Below the pieces are notes generated by a model. It did no database searches. It was not told the DNA's origin and saw only the letters and a list, made by a program, of their open reading frames with translations. Positions 9,246 through 18,176 of a stretch of 64,000 bases of DNA are shown here, one piece after another. The DNA comes from Mycobacterium ahvazicum (lineage in GTDB: Bacteria; Actinomycetota; Actinomycetes; Mycobacteriales; Mycobacteriaceae): the NCBI RefSeq assembly GCF_900176255.2, contig NZ_FXEG02000002.1, forward strand, positions 124,001-188,000, given 5' to 3'. Positions within the stretch are counted from its first letter, which is position 1. The number at the start of each line of letters is the position of its first letter. Position numbers and translations under genes: made by a program.

Positions 9246-10651
9246 CAGCCGGCCGCCAGGGCGCGCAGCGGCGACGTCGCGAGGTCGACGGGAAGAACCC
9301 GGCCGCCGGCGTCGACCATGCCCAGGCTGGCCAGCCACGCTTCGAATTCGGGTGCGGGCCGCAGCCCCAACGCTTTTCGGACGTAGAGCGCGTCGTGAAA
9401 AGACAGGCTCTGATAGCCGAGCATGATGTCGTCGGCACCGGGAACGGCGATCACGAATGCGGTGCCCGCCGCACCGAGCAGCGTCAGCAGCGTGTCCATG
9501 TCGTCCTGATCGGCCTCGGTGTGGTTGGTGTAGCAGACGTCGACGCCCATCGGCAGGCCGAGCAGCTTTCCGCAGAAGTTGTCTTCCAGCCCGGCGCGGA
9601 TGATTTGTTTTCCGTCGTACAGGTATTCGGGCCCGATGAAGCCGACCACGGTGTCGATCAACAGCGGCTGCAGCGCCCGGGCCACCGCGTAGGAGCGTGC
9701 CTCGAGCGTCTGCTGATCGACCGGCTTGCCGCCGACCCCGAGATGCGCCCCGGCTGACAGCGCCGAACCCTGTCCCGTCTCCAGGTACATGACGTTGTCG
9801 CCGACGGTGCCGCGGCGCAGCGACCGGGCCGCCTCGTTGGCCTCGGTCAACATCGCGATCGAGGTGCCGAAGCTGGCGTTGGCGCCCTCGGTCCCGGCGA
9901 TCGACTGGAAGACCAGGTCGACGGGCGCGCCCTGTTCGATCAGCTCCATCGTGGTCGTCACGTGGCACAGCACGCACGACTGCACGGGGATGGCGAATCG
10001 CTGGCGAATGTCGTCAAGCAGGTGCAGCAGGTCCGACGCCGCGCGCGGCGAGTCGGTCGCGGGGTTGACGCCGATCACCGCGTCGCCGCAGCCCATCAGC
10101 AGGCCGTCGAGCAGCGCCGCGGCGATCCCACGCGGGTCGTCGGTGGGGTGGTTCGGCTGCAGCCGGGTGGCCAGCGTGCCGGGCAGTCCGATCGTGGTCC
10201 GAAAGGCGGCGGTCGCCGTCGCGGCGGCGGCCACCAGGATCAAGTCCTGGTTGCGCATGATCTTCGACACCGCGGCCACCATCTCGGGAGTGAGCCCGGC
10301 GGAGACGGCGGCGATCCGCGCGGCACTGTCGTCGCGCGACGCCGCTTCCAGCAGCCAGTCGCGGAAGCCGCCGACGGTCAGATGCGCGATCGGGCCGAAC
10401 GCCTCGCGATCGTGACTGTCGATGATGAGCCGGGTGACCTCGTCGGTCTCGTACGGCACGACCGCGTCGTGCAGAAACGTCGCCAGCGGTATGTCTGCCA
10501 GCACCCACGCCGCCGCGGCCCGTTCGGCGTCGGAATCGGCGGCGCACCCGGCCAGCTGATCACCGGAGCGCAGCGGCGTCGCCTTCGCCAGCACGTCGAC
10601 CAGCCCCGCGAAGGAGTACGTGGTCCCCGAGATGGTCTGCCGGTAGCGCAT
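9245..10651 (-). CDS. eutB: Ethanolamine ammonia-lyase large subunit
   Basis: The 468-residue protein matches EutB over its full length, with conserved blocks MRNQDLILVA, LQPNHPTDDP, GCGDAVIGVNPATDS, QSCVLCHVTTTMELI, FQSIAGTEGAN, ETGQGSALSAGAHLG and GPEYLYDGKQIIRAGLEDNFCGKL. It is the catalytic TIM-barrel subunit, binding adenosylcobalamin and ethanolamine. The ATG at 10651 is preferred over a TTG four bases further upstream; TACTGT five bases before it could be a leaderless -10 box. There are no eut shell genes, EutA reactivase or permease nearby, so the pair acts without a microcompartment here. Confidence 0.95.
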   Translation of the reverse strand: MRYRQTISGTTYSFAGLVDVLAKATPLRSGDQLAGCAADSDAERAAAAWVLADIPLATFLHDAVVPYETDEVTRLIIDSHDREAFGPIAHLTVGGFRDWLLEAASRDDSAARIAAVSAGLTPEMVAAVSKIMRNQDLILVAAAATATAAFRTTIGLPGTLATRLQPNHPTDDPRGIAAALLDGLLMGCGDAVIGVNPATDSPRAASDLLHLLDDIRQRFAIPVQSCVLCHVTTTMELIEQGAPVDLVFQSIAGTEGANASFGTSIAMLTEANEAARSLRRGTVGDNVMYLETGQGSALSAGAHLGVGGKPVDQQTLEARSYAVARALQPLLIDTVVGFIGPEYLYDGKQIIRAGLEDNFCGKLLGLPMGVDVCYTNHTEADQDDMDTLLTLLGAAGTAFVIAVPGADDIMLGYQSLSFHDALYVRKALGLRPAPEFEAWLASLGMVDAGGRVLPVDLATSPLRALAAG

Positions 10652-10832
10652 ATTCAACAGTAAGACACCTTCGGTTCAGCAGCAGGTCAACTCCGCCGTG
10701 CGGCCTCGGCCTCGAGTGTGGGCGGCGACACGCCGCGCCGCCACCGTGGGCGCACGCTCGAAGCCCTGGATACACACTCAAGGCCCTAGACGCCCACGCC
10801 GGCTCTGGCGCCATGAGGCAGGATCGGTAGGT

Positions 10833-11954
10833 ATGGACCAGCTATGGGCCAACCGGGCTGCCAGCTCCGAAGCCGCTGTTACGCAGCGCCACCTGAAACG
10901 GTTGTGGGGGTTACCGGGAACGCAGCTGGGAGTGGTGGCGTGGCCCGCGACGCGGCAGGCTCGGCTGTTCGGCACCTGGCATTACTGGTGGCAGGCGCAT
11001 CTGCTGGATTGCCTGGTCGACGCGGAGCTGCGTGACCCACAGCCGCACCGGCGCACCGAGATCAACCGGCAGGTTCGCTCGCACCGGCTGCGCAACAACT
11101 TTCGCTGGACCAACAACTATTACGACGACATGGCGTGGCTGGCGATCGCGCTGGAACGCGCCGCCCGGATCGCCGGCGTCGAGCGTGGCCGCGCGCTGCC
11201 GAAACTCGCCGACCAGTTCATGAAGGCGTGGGTGCCCGAGGACGGCGGCGGCATCCCGTGGCGTAAGCAGGATCAGTTCTTCAATGCCCCCGGCAACGGG
11301 CCGGCGGGGATCTTTCTGGCCCGGTACGGCGAGCACCTGAAACGTGCCGCGCAGATGGCCGACTGGATCGACCAAACGCTGATCGACCCCGAGACCCATC
11401 TGGTGTTCGACGGCATCAAGGCGGGCTCGCTGGTGCGCGCGCAGTACACCTACTGCCAGGGTGTGGTGCTCGGTCTGGAGACCGAGCTGGCGAACCGCAC
11501 CGGCGCCGAGGCCCGGGGCCGGCACGCGGCGCGGGTGCACCGCCTGGTGGCCGCCGTCAACGAACACATGGCGCCGTCGGGCGTGCTGAAGGGGTCCGGT
11601 GGCGGCGACGGCGGGCTGTTCGCCGGCATTACCGCTCGCTATCTCGCGCTGGTCGCCACCGCACTGCCGGGTGACTCCGCCGACGACGCGGTGGCCCGCG
11701 ACACCGCGCGCACCATCGTGCTGTCGAGCGCGAAATCGGCCTGGGATTACCGGCAAACGGTGGACGGGCTGCCGCTGTTCGGCGCGTTCTGGGACCGCGA
11801 CGCGACATTGCCGACGACCGCGGGCGCCCAGGCGCAATTCGTCGAGGGTGCGGTGAACGCCTCCGAGACTCCGGAGCGCGACCTTTCGGTGCAGCTGTCG
11901 GGGTGGATGCTGATGGAGGCCGCATGTAACGTCACGGCCGAATCGTCGCATTAG
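10833..11954 (+). CDS. Glycoside hydrolase family 76 (alpha-1,6-mannanase-like)
   Basis: The 373-residue protein has the GH76 layout of an (alpha/alpha)6 barrel with the paired aspartates in NNYYDDMAW (Asp98, Asp99), which correspond to the catalytic DD pair of the family. GH76 enzymes cut alpha-1,6-mannan, the backbone type in mycobacterial lipomannan and lipoarabinomannan. No signal peptide is visible, so it appears cytoplasmic, an odd location for mannan degradation unless it acts on intermediates or imported material. From memory it is the orthologue of Rv0365c. ATG at 10833 is chosen because the alignment-like conserved region begins soon after it; an upstream extension is Arg-rich and non-protein-like. 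Confidence 0.85.
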   Translation: MDQLWANRAASSEAAVTQRHLKRLWGLPGTQLGVVAWPATRQARLFGTWHYWWQAHLLDCLVDAELRDPQPHRRTEINRQVRSHRLRNNFRWTNNYYDDMAWLAIALERAARIAGVERGRALPKLADQFMKAWVPEDGGGIPWRKQDQFFNAPGNGPAGIFLARYGEHLKRAAQMADWIDQTLIDPETHLVFDGIKAGSLVRAQYTYCQGVVLGLETELANRTGAEARGRHAARVHRLVAAVNEHMAPSGVLKGSGGGDGGLFAGITARYLALVATALPGDSADDAVARDTARTIVLSSAKSAWDYRQTVDGLPLFGAFWDRDATLPTTAGAQAQFVEGAVNASETPERDLSVQLSGWMLMEAACNVTAESSH

Positions 11955-11966
11955 AAGGAGCGATCC

Positions 11967-13313
11967 GTGAGTAAAGTCCACCCCGATGCCGAGGCGGCGC
12001 TGCGGGACCTGCTGAAGGACGGAATCACCATTGCCGCAGGCGGATTCGGCTTGTGCGGTATCCCGGAGAATCTGATCCTGGCGCTGGTGGACAGCGGCGT
12101 CAAAGAGCTGACGATCGTCGGAAACAACGCCGGCGTCGACGATTTCGGCATGGGTCTGTTGCTCAAGGGGCGTCAGGTCAAGAAAGTTATTGCCTCCTAC
12201 GTAGGAGAAAACAAGGAATTCGAGCGCCAGGTGCTGGCCGGTGAGCTAGACCTGTCGCTCACCCCGCAGGGCACCCTGGCCGAGAAGTTACGGGCCGGCG
12301 GCGCGGGGATTCCGGGTTTCTACACCCGCACCGCGTTCGGCACCCAACTCGCCGAAGGCAAGGACATGCGCGTCTTCGACGGCACCGAATACGTCCTGGA
12401 GGAAGGCATCCAGGCCGACGTCGCGATCGTCAAGGCGTGGAAGGGTGATACCGCCGGCAACCTGATCTATCGGAAGACGGCGCGCAACTTCAACCCGATG
12501 ATCGCCACCTGCGGCAAGGTGACGGTTGCCGAGGTCGAGGAACTGGTCGAGGTCGGCGAGCTGGATCCCGATCAGATCCACACCCCCGGCATCTACGTCG
12601 ACCGCATCATCGCGGGCCCCAGCTACGAGAAGCGGATCGAATTCCGCACCACCAGCGGCGCCGCCGCGGCCAAGCACGAGAGCCCCATCCGCGAGACCAT
12701 GGCCAAGCGCGCCGCAAAGGAACTGCGCGACGGCTACTACGTGAACCTGGGCATCGGCATCCCGACGCTGGTCGCCAACTACATCCCCGACGGCATCAAC
12801 GTGACGTTGCAGTCCGAGAACGGTCTGCTCGGCATCGGGGCCTATCCGGCCGACGACGAGGTGGATCCCGACTTGATCAACGCCGGGAAACAGACCATCA
12901 CCACGATCAGCGGCTCCAGCTTCTTCAGCAGCGCCGACTCGTTCGCGATGATCCGCGGCGGGCACATCGACCTGTCCATCCTCGGCGGCCTGGAGGTGGC
13001 CGAGAACGGCGACCTGGCCAACTGGATGGTGCCCGGCAAGATGGTCAAGGGCCCGGGCGGTGCGATGGACCTGGTGTCCGGGGTCAAGCGGGTGATCGTC
13101 GTGATGGATCACACCGCCAAGGACGGCAGCCCGAAGATCCTCAAGCAATGCACGCTGCCGCTGACCGGGAAGGGCGTGGTGGACATGATCATCACCGACC
13201 TGTGCGTGTTCGACGTCGACCCGGAACGCGGGCTCACGCTGACCGAACTACATCCCGGGGTGACGGTCGACGACGTCCGTGCCAAGACCGGTTGCGATTT
13301 CGCCGTCGCCTGA
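11967..13313 (+). CDS. Fused 3-oxoacid CoA-transferase (subunits A and B in one chain)
   Basis: The 448-residue chain contains an N-terminal ScoA half (about 1-215; [40 protein letters not shown]) and a C-terminal ScoB half (about 240-448; [27 protein letters not shown]). Glu284 in SENG is the expected catalytic carboxylate that forms the CoA thioester intermediate. The enzyme moves CoA from succinyl-CoA to acetoacetate or another 3-oxoacid. Many bacteria encode the halves separately; the fusion resembles the mitochondrial enzyme. The GTG at 11967 has a strong AGAAGGAG site. Its 3' end overlaps the convergent DedA gene by 66 bases. Confidence 0.93.
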   Translation: MSKVHPDAEAALRDLLKDGITIAAGGFGLCGIPENLILALVDSGVKELTIVGNNAGVDDFGMGLLLKGRQVKKVIASYVGENKEFERQVLAGELDLSLTPQGTLAEKLRAGGAGIPGFYTRTAFGTQLAEGKDMRVFDGTEYVLEEGIQADVAIVKAWKGDTAGNLIYRKTARNFNPMIATCGKVTVAEVEELVEVGELDPDQIHTPGIYVDRIIAGPSYEKRIEFRTTSGAAAAKHESPIRETMAKRAAKELRDGYYVNLGIGIPTLVANYIPDGINVTLQSENGLLGIGAYPADDEVDPDLINAGKQTITTISGSSFFSSADSFAMIRGGHIDLSILGGLEVAENGDLANWMVPGKMVKGPGGAMDLVSGVKRVIVVMDHTAKDGSPKILKQCTLPLTGKGVVDMIITDLCVFDVDPERGLTLTELHPGVTVDDVRAKTGCDFAVA

Positions 13314-13961
13314 ACCCGCTTTGGCACGTCGTCGTGCCAGGTAGCCGCGCGTGGCAGCGATGAATGCCGGCAGCATCGAGACGAACAGGATGACCAGGAT
13401 GATCTTTTCCAGGTTGTGGTGCACGAACGGCACGTTGCCCAGGAAGTAGCCGGCCACCGTCACGCCGCCGCCCCACAGCACCCCGCCGACGATGTCGAAC
13501 GCCAGGTACACCGGATAGCGCATGTAGGACACCCCGGCCACCACCGGCGTGAACGTCCGGATGAACGGCATGAAGCGGGCCAGGATGATGGCCGCGGGTC
13601 CGTACTTCTCGAAGAAGGCGTGCGAGTCGGTCACGTAATGCTGCTTGAAGAACCGGGAATCTTCCTTCTTGAACAGCGCCGGCCCGATGCGGCGGCCGAT
13701 GAAGTATCCGGTCTGGTCGCCCAGCACCGCCACCACGGCGACCGCCGGCGCCAGCACCCAGATGTTCAGCGTTCCGTGCGCGGCCAGCAGACCGCCGGTG
13801 AACAGCAGCGATTCGCCCGGAAGTAGCGGAAACAGCAATCCGGTCTCGACGAAGACGATGACCAAGATGGTCGGCAACACCGCGGAGGCGAACAGGCCTT
13901 GGGGCCCGATCCAGAACATCGGATCGATGATGTCGGGCAGGGCCACGACGGCGGTGCTCAT
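13248..13961 (-). CDS. DedA-family membrane protein
   Basis: The 237-residue protein has four to five hydrophobic segments and the DedA/SNARE-associated signature: [49 protein letters not shown] motif at about 115-135, and GGVLWGG. DedA proteins are implicated in lipid flipping and membrane homeostasis. It reads away from fba, and from memory this divergent pair corresponds to Rv0364/Rv0363c. The N-terminal [10 protein letters not shown] start lacks a ribosome-binding site, but TATGTT lies eight bases upstream, consistent with a leaderless transcript. Confidence 0.9.
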   Translation of the reverse strand: MSTAVVALPDIIDPMFWIGPQGLFASAVLPTILVIVFVETGLLFPLLPGESLLFTGGLLAAHGTLNIWVLAPAVAVVAVLGDQTGYFIGRRIGPALFKKEDSRFFKQHYVTDSHAFFEKYGPAAIILARFMPFIRTFTPVVAGVSYMRYPVYLAFDIVGGVLWGGGVTVAGYFLGNVPFVHHNLEKIILVILFVSMLPAFIAATRGYLARRRAKAGSGDGEIATGLGTDVVDRHPGM

Positions 13962-13969
13962 GGTGCCTC

Positions 13970-13975
13970 AACATA
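13970..13975 (-). promoter_or_regulatory. Probable -10 box of the DedA gene
   Basis: TATGTT on the minus strand ends eight bases before the ATG of the DedA gene (start at 13961); no Shine-Dalgarno sequence lies between, suggesting a very short or absent leader. Confidence 0.45.
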
Positions 13976-14051
13976 CCGGCCCCGAGGTGGGTGCCCGCCG
14001 TCAACGTCGGGTTGCGATACTGGGACAACTGAAGTCTTCAGGAGGAATTTC

Positions 14052-15086
14052 ATGCCCATCGCAACCCCCGAGGTCTACGCCGAGATGCTGGGACGCGCCA
14101 AGGAGAACGCGTACGCATTCCCGGCCATCAACTGCACCTCGTCGGAAACCGTCAACGCCGCCATCAAGGGCTTCGCCGACGCCGGCAGCGACGGCATCAT
14201 CCAGTTCTCCACGGGCGGTGCGGAGTTCGCCTCCGGACTCGGCGTCAAGGACATGGTCACCGGTGCGGTCGCGCTGGCCAAGTTCACCCACCACATCGCG
14301 TCCAAGTACCCGATCAACGTCGCGCTACACACCGACCACTGCCCGAAGGACAAGCTGGACACTTACGTGCGCCCGCTGCTGGACATCTCGGCCAAGCGCG
14401 TGGCGGCCGGCAAGAATCCGCTGTTCCAGTCGCACATGTGGGACGGCTCGGCGGTGCCGATCGACGAGAACCTCGTGATCGCGCAGGAGCTGCTCAAGGC
14501 GTCGGCTGCCGCCAAGATCATCCTGGAGATCGAGATCGGCGTGGTCGGCGGCGAGGAAGACGGCGTCGCCCACGAGATCAACGACAAGCTGTACACCACC
14601 CCGGAGGACTTCGAGAAGACCGTCGAGGCGCTGGGCACCGGGGAGCATGGCAAGTATCTGCTGGCCGCGACGTTCGGCAACGTGCACGGCGTCTACAAGC
14701 CCGGCAACGTCAAACTGCGCCCCGACATCCTGGATCAGGGCCAGAAGGTCGCGTCGGCCAAGCTCGGCCTGCCCGAGGGGTCCAAGCCGTTCGACTTCGT
14801 CTTCCACGGCGGTTCGGGCTCGCTGAAGTCGGAGATCGAGGAGGCGCTGCGCTACGGCGTGGTGAAGATGAACGTCGACACCGACACCCAGTACGCGTTC
14901 ACCCGCCCGCTGGCCGGCCACATGTTCACCAACTACGACGGTGTGCTCAAGGTCGACGGCGAGGTCGGCAACAAGAAGGTCTACGACCCGCGCAGCTACC
15001 TCAAGAAGGCCGAAGCGTCGATGACCGAGCGCGTGATCGAGGCCTGCAACGACCTGCACTGCTCCGGAAAGTCAGTCAGCGCCTAG
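14052..15086 (+). CDS. fba: Class II fructose-bisphosphate aldolase
   Basis: The 344-residue protein is a zinc-dependent class II aldolase, cleaving fructose 1,6-bisphosphate in glycolysis and running in reverse in gluconeogenesis. Family blocks are intact: FPAINCTSSETVNAAI, VALHTDHCPKDKLD with the zinc His and catalytic Asp, EIEIGVVGGEEDG with the zinc Glu, FGNVHGVYKPGN, FHGGSGS and the NVDTDTQYAF phosphate-binding region. AGGAGGAA sits six bases before the ATG at 14052, one of the strongest ribosome-binding sites in the window, as expected for an abundant central enzyme. Confidence 0.98.
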   Translation: MPIATPEVYAEMLGRAKENAYAFPAINCTSSETVNAAIKGFADAGSDGIIQFSTGGAEFASGLGVKDMVTGAVALAKFTHHIASKYPINVALHTDHCPKDKLDTYVRPLLDISAKRVAAGKNPLFQSHMWDGSAVPIDENLVIAQELLKASAAAKIILEIEIGVVGGEEDGVAHEINDKLYTTPEDFEKTVEALGTGEHGKYLLAATFGNVHGVYKPGNVKLRPDILDQGQKVASAKLGLPEGSKPFDFVFHGGSGSLKSEIEEALRYGVVKMNVDTDTQYAFTRPLAGHMFTNYDGVLKVDGEVGNKKVYDPRSYLKKAEASMTERVIEACNDLHCSGKSVSA

Positions 15087-15106
15087 TCGATGTCGGGCCA
15101 GGTGCC

Positions 15107-15154
15107 CGGCTGGCCGGGCGCTCGACGCCGAACGGGCGGCTGGCCGGGCGCTCG
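15107..15154. repeat. 18-bp direct repeat with hairpin potential downstream of fba
   Basis: CGGCTGGCCGGGCGCTCG occurs at 15107-15124 and again at 15137-15154, a 30-base period. The first copy lies within a GCCCGGC-TG-GCCGGGC inverted repeat. It is between the convergent ends of fba and the next gene and could work as a transcription terminator; there is no T run, which is common in mycobacteria. Confidence 0.5.
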
Positions 15155-15167
15155 GCGGGCGAGATGA

Positions 15168-16019
15168 CTAGCCGCTGGGGGACTGGCAGATCTTCCACTG
15201 GTCGTCGCGGTATTGCAGGTCGAGGCTGCGCGTCGAGCGGACCTGCGGGTCGTAGGCCATGAAGGTGGTGACGTTGGCCTCGGCGTGCTGGCCGTTGACG
15301 ACGATCTGGTCGATGCTGGCGATCACCGGATACTGTTTGGCCGCCGAAACCCGTTGGTAGGTCTCGTTCCACGAGTGCTCGTCGTAGTCGACGTAGCCGT
15401 CACGGGTGGTGCCGCAGGTGATGCTGCGCAGCTGGGTCAGGTCGCCGCGCTGCACCGCGGTGTCGAACGCGTGGATCGATTGGCGCACCATGTCTTCCTG
15501 CGAGACGTGCGAGTGCTTGCCGCGGGTCAACAGCACGGTGCCCAGGATGGCGATCGCCGCCAGGGCCAACACGATCACCGTGATCGCCAGCACCCAGCCC
15601 CAGTTGAAACCCCTGCCCGACGGCTGCGGCTTGGTGCCGTCGCGGCCCGGAATAGATTGCGGCACAGCAGGTTTCGGAGGCATCGGGGGCTGTCCAGGCA
15701 GTGGCGGCTGTCCCGGCGGGCCGGCCGGGGTCGAGAACACCTCCGTCGCGGGCTCCGGCGCGGTGTGGATGATCGCCGTTTCCTTCGCGTCGAAGCCCGG
15801 CGCGGTGAAGCGACGTTCGGGTTGTTGGTCGTCCGGATTGGCCGCGGGATCGGTGCCGGGATCGGGCTTGTCGATCACCACGGTCTCGGTCTCGGGATCG
15901 GGAGGAACCATCGGATGGGCCTCGGTTGCGTCGTCGGCCTGCTCCGCGGTCGGGTCCACACCCGGCGGGGTGCCGCGGTCGGGCTCCGGTGGGTTAGGCA
16001 TGAGTGGGAGCTTAGTCAT
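15168..16019 (-). CDS. Proline-rich membrane-anchored protein of unknown function
   Basis: The 283-residue protein has a long acidic, Pro/Thr-rich cytoplasmic N-terminus (about 1-145), one transmembrane helix (WVLAITVIVLALAAIAILG, about 147-165) and an extracytoplasmic C-terminal domain of about 110 residues (SIHAFDTAVQRGD...TCGTTRDGY) resembling small NTF2-like/DUF4878-type domains seen in mycobacterial membrane proteins. I do not recognise a function. From memory it is the orthologue of Rv0361. A start six residues later (ATG at 16001) is equally possible; neither has a clear ribosome-binding site. Confidence 0.75.
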   Translation of the reverse strand: MTKLPLMPNPPEPDRGTPPGVDPTAEQADDATEAHPMVPPDPETETVVIDKPDPGTDPAANPDDQQPERRFTAPGFDAKETAIIHTAPEPATEVFSTPAGPPGQPPLPGQPPMPPKPAVPQSIPGRDGTKPQPSGRGFNWGWVLAITVIVLALAAIAILGTVLLTRGKHSHVSQEDMVRQSIHAFDTAVQRGDLTQLRSITCGTTRDGYVDYDEHSWNETYQRVSAAKQYPVIASIDQIVVNGQHAEANVTTFMAYDPQVRSTRSLDLQYRDDQWKICQSPSG

Positions 16020-16046
16020 CCGCGGCGGGACGGCAGAATAGAACGC

Positions 16047-16460
16047 ATGACACCAATGGGTGATCTCCTGGGACCCGATCCGATCCTGCTACCCGGCGAC
16101 AGCGAAGCCGAAGCCGAACTGCTCGCCAACGAGCATCCGGGCATCGTCGCGGCGGCGCATCCGTCGGCGTCGGTGGCCTGGGCGGCGCTGGCCGAGGAGG
16201 CATTGGCCGACGACCGGGCCATCACCGCGTACGCGTACGCCCGGACCGGCTACCACCGCGGCCTGGACCAATTGCGCCGCAACGGCTGGAAGGGCTTTGG
16301 CCCGGTGCCCTATTCGCACGAGCCCAACCGCGGCTTCCTGCGCTGTGTGGCCGCGTTGGCCAAGGCCGCCGACACGATCGGCGAGACCGACGAGCTGAAC
16401 CGCTGCCTGGACCTGCTCGACGACTGCGACCCGGCCGCCCGCAAAGAGCTGGGCCTCTAG
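16047..16460 (+). CDS. DUF3151 family protein
   Basis: The 137-residue acidic, mostly helical protein matches the actinobacterial DUF3151 family (LLGPDPILLPGD, ARTGYHRGLDQLRRNGWKG, PYSHEPNRGFLRCVAALAKAADTIGE in conserved order). Its function is unknown. It looks soluble, with TPR-like helical pairs. From memory the orthologue is Rv0360c. A second ATG three codons in (16056) is possible. Its last four bases overlap the convergent CDF exporter. Confidence 0.85.
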   Translation: MTPMGDLLGPDPILLPGDSEAEAELLANEHPGIVAAAHPSASVAWAALAEEALADDRAITAYAYARTGYHRGLDQLRRNGWKGFGPVPYSHEPNRGFLRCVAALAKAADTIGETDELNRCLDLLDDCDPAARKELGL

Positions 16461-17350
16461 CAGTTCTCCGAGCAGTCGCTGTCGCGGCTCTCCACCTGCA
16501 CGGTGGCGTGCTCGAGCCCGCGCTCGTGCAGCACCTCACGCGCGTCGCTGAGCACGGCGGTGGAGTCGGTGGAGCTGATCAGGTGCACGGTGCACATGTC
16601 CTTGCCCGGGGATAGCGTCCAGACGTGCAGGTCGTGCACCTCGGTCACGCCGTCGACGGCACCCAGGGCCGACCGCAGCTCCTCGACGTCGATGTGGGCC
16701 GGTGACGCCTCGGACAGGATCCGCAGCGCGGCGCGCGCCAGCGAGAATGCGCGGGGCAGCACCCAGAGGGCCACCAGCACGGCGACCACGACGTCGGCGT
16801 ACGGCCAGTGCGTCGTGACGGTCACGACACCGGCGATCAGCACGCCCAGGCTGCCGACCGTGTCGGCGATCACCTCCATGTAGGCGCCCTTGACGGCCAG
16901 GCTGCCCTCGGAGTGCGACCGCAGCAGCATCGCGACCACGAAGTTGGCGATCAGCCCGGCCAGCGCCACGACGATCATCGGTATACCGGGGACATCCGCT
17001 CCGGTACCCAGTCGCTCGATCGCCTCGTAGAGGATGAACGTCGCCACGCCGACCAACAGCACCGCGTTGGCCACCGCGGTGAACACCTCGGCGCGGTGCC
17101 AGCCGTAAGTGCGATTCGGCGACGTGCTGCCGCGCTTGGCCAGGATCACCGCTCCCAGCCCCATGAACACCGCGACGACGTCGGTCAGCATGTGCCCGGC
17201 ATCTGCCAGCAGCGCAAGGGAATTGATCAGCAGCGAGGTGGTCAGCTCGATTACGAAGAACGTCGCCAAAATCCCGGCGGCCATGATCATGCGGGGGATC
17301 ATCCGAGACGCGTCGGCCTCGGCGGGGGTGTGACTGTGTCCTGCGCCCAT
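16457..17350 (-). CDS. Cation diffusion facilitator (zinc-type metal exporter)
   Basis: The 297-residue protein has six predicted transmembrane helices and the CDF metal site: ADAGHMLTDVVAV in helix II and a matching EVIADTVGSLGV in helix V, so an H/D-D-x-D type four-ligand site fitting zinc. A short His-containing N-terminus (GHSHTP) and a cytoplasmic C-terminal domain with VHDLHVWTLSPG follow. It should export Zn2+ or a similar divalent ion by proton antiport. ATG at 17350 is preferred over a TTG three codons upstream because the -10 box TATATT ends seven bases before it. A perfect palindrome covers this promoter (17357-17384). Confidence 0.92.
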   Translation of the reverse strand: MGAGHSHTPAEADASRMIPRMIMAAGILATFFVIELTTSLLINSLALLADAGHMLTDVVAVFMGLGAVILAKRGSTSPNRTYGWHRAEVFTAVANAVLLVGVATFILYEAIERLGTGADVPGIPMIVVALAGLIANFVVAMLLRSHSEGSLAVKGAYMEVIADTVGSLGVLIAGVVTVTTHWPYADVVVAVLVALWVLPRAFSLARAALRILSEASPAHIDVEELRSALGAVDGVTEVHDLHVWTLSPGKDMCTVHLISSTDSTAVLSDAREVLHERGLEHATVQVESRDSDCSENC

Positions 17351-17356
17351 GGCCAA

Positions 17357-17384
17357 CAATATATGCGCGGCAACGCATATATTG
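17357..17384. promoter_or_regulatory. Metal-regulator-type palindrome over the CDF promoter
   Basis: CAATATATGCG and CGCATATATTG form a perfect 11-base inverted repeat with a 6-base spacer. The CDF -10 box (TATATT, minus strand, 17358-17363) lies inside one arm, and the ATG is seven bases further. AT-rich palindromes of this shape are typical of ArsR/SmtB-family metal sensors; which regulator binds is not known, and none is encoded adjacently. Confidence 0.75.
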
Positions 17385-17390
17385 CAAGAC

Positions 17391-18167
17391 CTAGAACCAG
17401 CGGCTCCAGAAGCGGGTCAGCGAGTTGCCGGCGCTGGCCAGCAGGTGCGGCACCCCGGAGAAGTCGAAGAGCCAGTCCACGACCGCGAACAGCCACTGGT
17501 TGACTGCGGGCGCCAGCAGCAGGAACAGCAGAATGAACACGCCATACTGCTTGGCCGGCGCCACGGCGCGCTGCGTCTCCGGGCTCAGATGAGGTTCCAG
17601 GGCGTCATAGCCGTCCAGCCCGGGGACGGGCAGCAGGTTCAGCACCACCGCCATGATCTGTAGGAGGCCCAGAAACGCCACGCCCGCCCACAGCACCCAG
17701 TGCTCCGGGTCGAAGAACAGCCGGGTCAGCGTCAGCAGCAGCACCGCCAGCACCAGGTTGGCGGCCGGGCCGGCCAGGCTGACCAGGGTGCGGCGCGCCG
17801 GCGACATGAACCAGGTGCGCACATACACCGCGGCGCCGGGCAGGCCGATCCCACCGAGCGCGATGAACACCATCGGCAGCAGCAGCGACAGCCCGGGATG
17901 GGCGTAGCGCCGCGGGTCCAGCGTCAGGTAGCCGCGGACCTCCTCGTCGTGGTCGCCGAACCGCCACGCGGTCGCCGCATGGCCGAATTCGTGTAGGCAC
18001 AACGAAACCAGCCAGCCGGCGACCACGAAGATGAACACCCCGGCGTAGGACATCGGCTTCACGGTCGTCCCGGACAGCCAGGCCAGCACACCGCCGACGG
18101 CTGTCAATGCGACCAGTGCCAAGAAGATTGGGCTCGGCCGCACCGATGCGTGCCCGTGTGAGTCCAC
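17391..18167 (-). CDS. M50-family site-2 protease-like membrane metalloprotease
   Basis: The 258-residue polytopic protein has the zinc motif HEFGH (about residues 59-63) in a transmembrane segment and the second catalytic motif NLLPVPGLDGYD (about 175-186). These place it in the M50/site-2 protease group that cuts within membranes. The short form lacks PDZ or CBS domains. From memory it is the Rv0359 orthologue. It lies ten bases downstream of the next minus-strand gene and may share its transcript; the CDF gene downstream has its own promoter. Confidence 0.88.
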   Translation of the reverse strand: MDSHGHASVRPSPIFLALVALTAVGGVLAWLSGTTVKPMSYAGVFIFVVAGWLVSLCLHEFGHAATAWRFGDHDEEVRGYLTLDPRRYAHPGLSLLLPMVFIALGGIGLPGAAVYVRTWFMSPARRTLVSLAGPAANLVLAVLLLTLTRLFFDPEHWVLWAGVAFLGLLQIMAVVLNLLPVPGLDGYDALEPHLSPETQRAVAPAKQYGVFILLFLLLAPAVNQWLFAVVDWLFDFSGVPHLLASAGNSLTRFWSRWF

Positions 18168-18176
18168 CGGTCGAAA

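Noticed and set aside
9246..9977. N-terminal extension of eutC
   Set aside because: The extension is inside eutB in another frame and Arg-rich; the ATG at 9245 overlapping the eutB stop gives the normal EutC length.
10652..10832. Cobalamin riboswitch upstream of eutB
   Set aside because: No conserved B12-box strings were found in the 180-base gap.
15087..15167. Small gene between fba and the next gene
   Set aside because: Only the direct repeats are present; no frame has a start, ribosome-binding site and family-like sequence.
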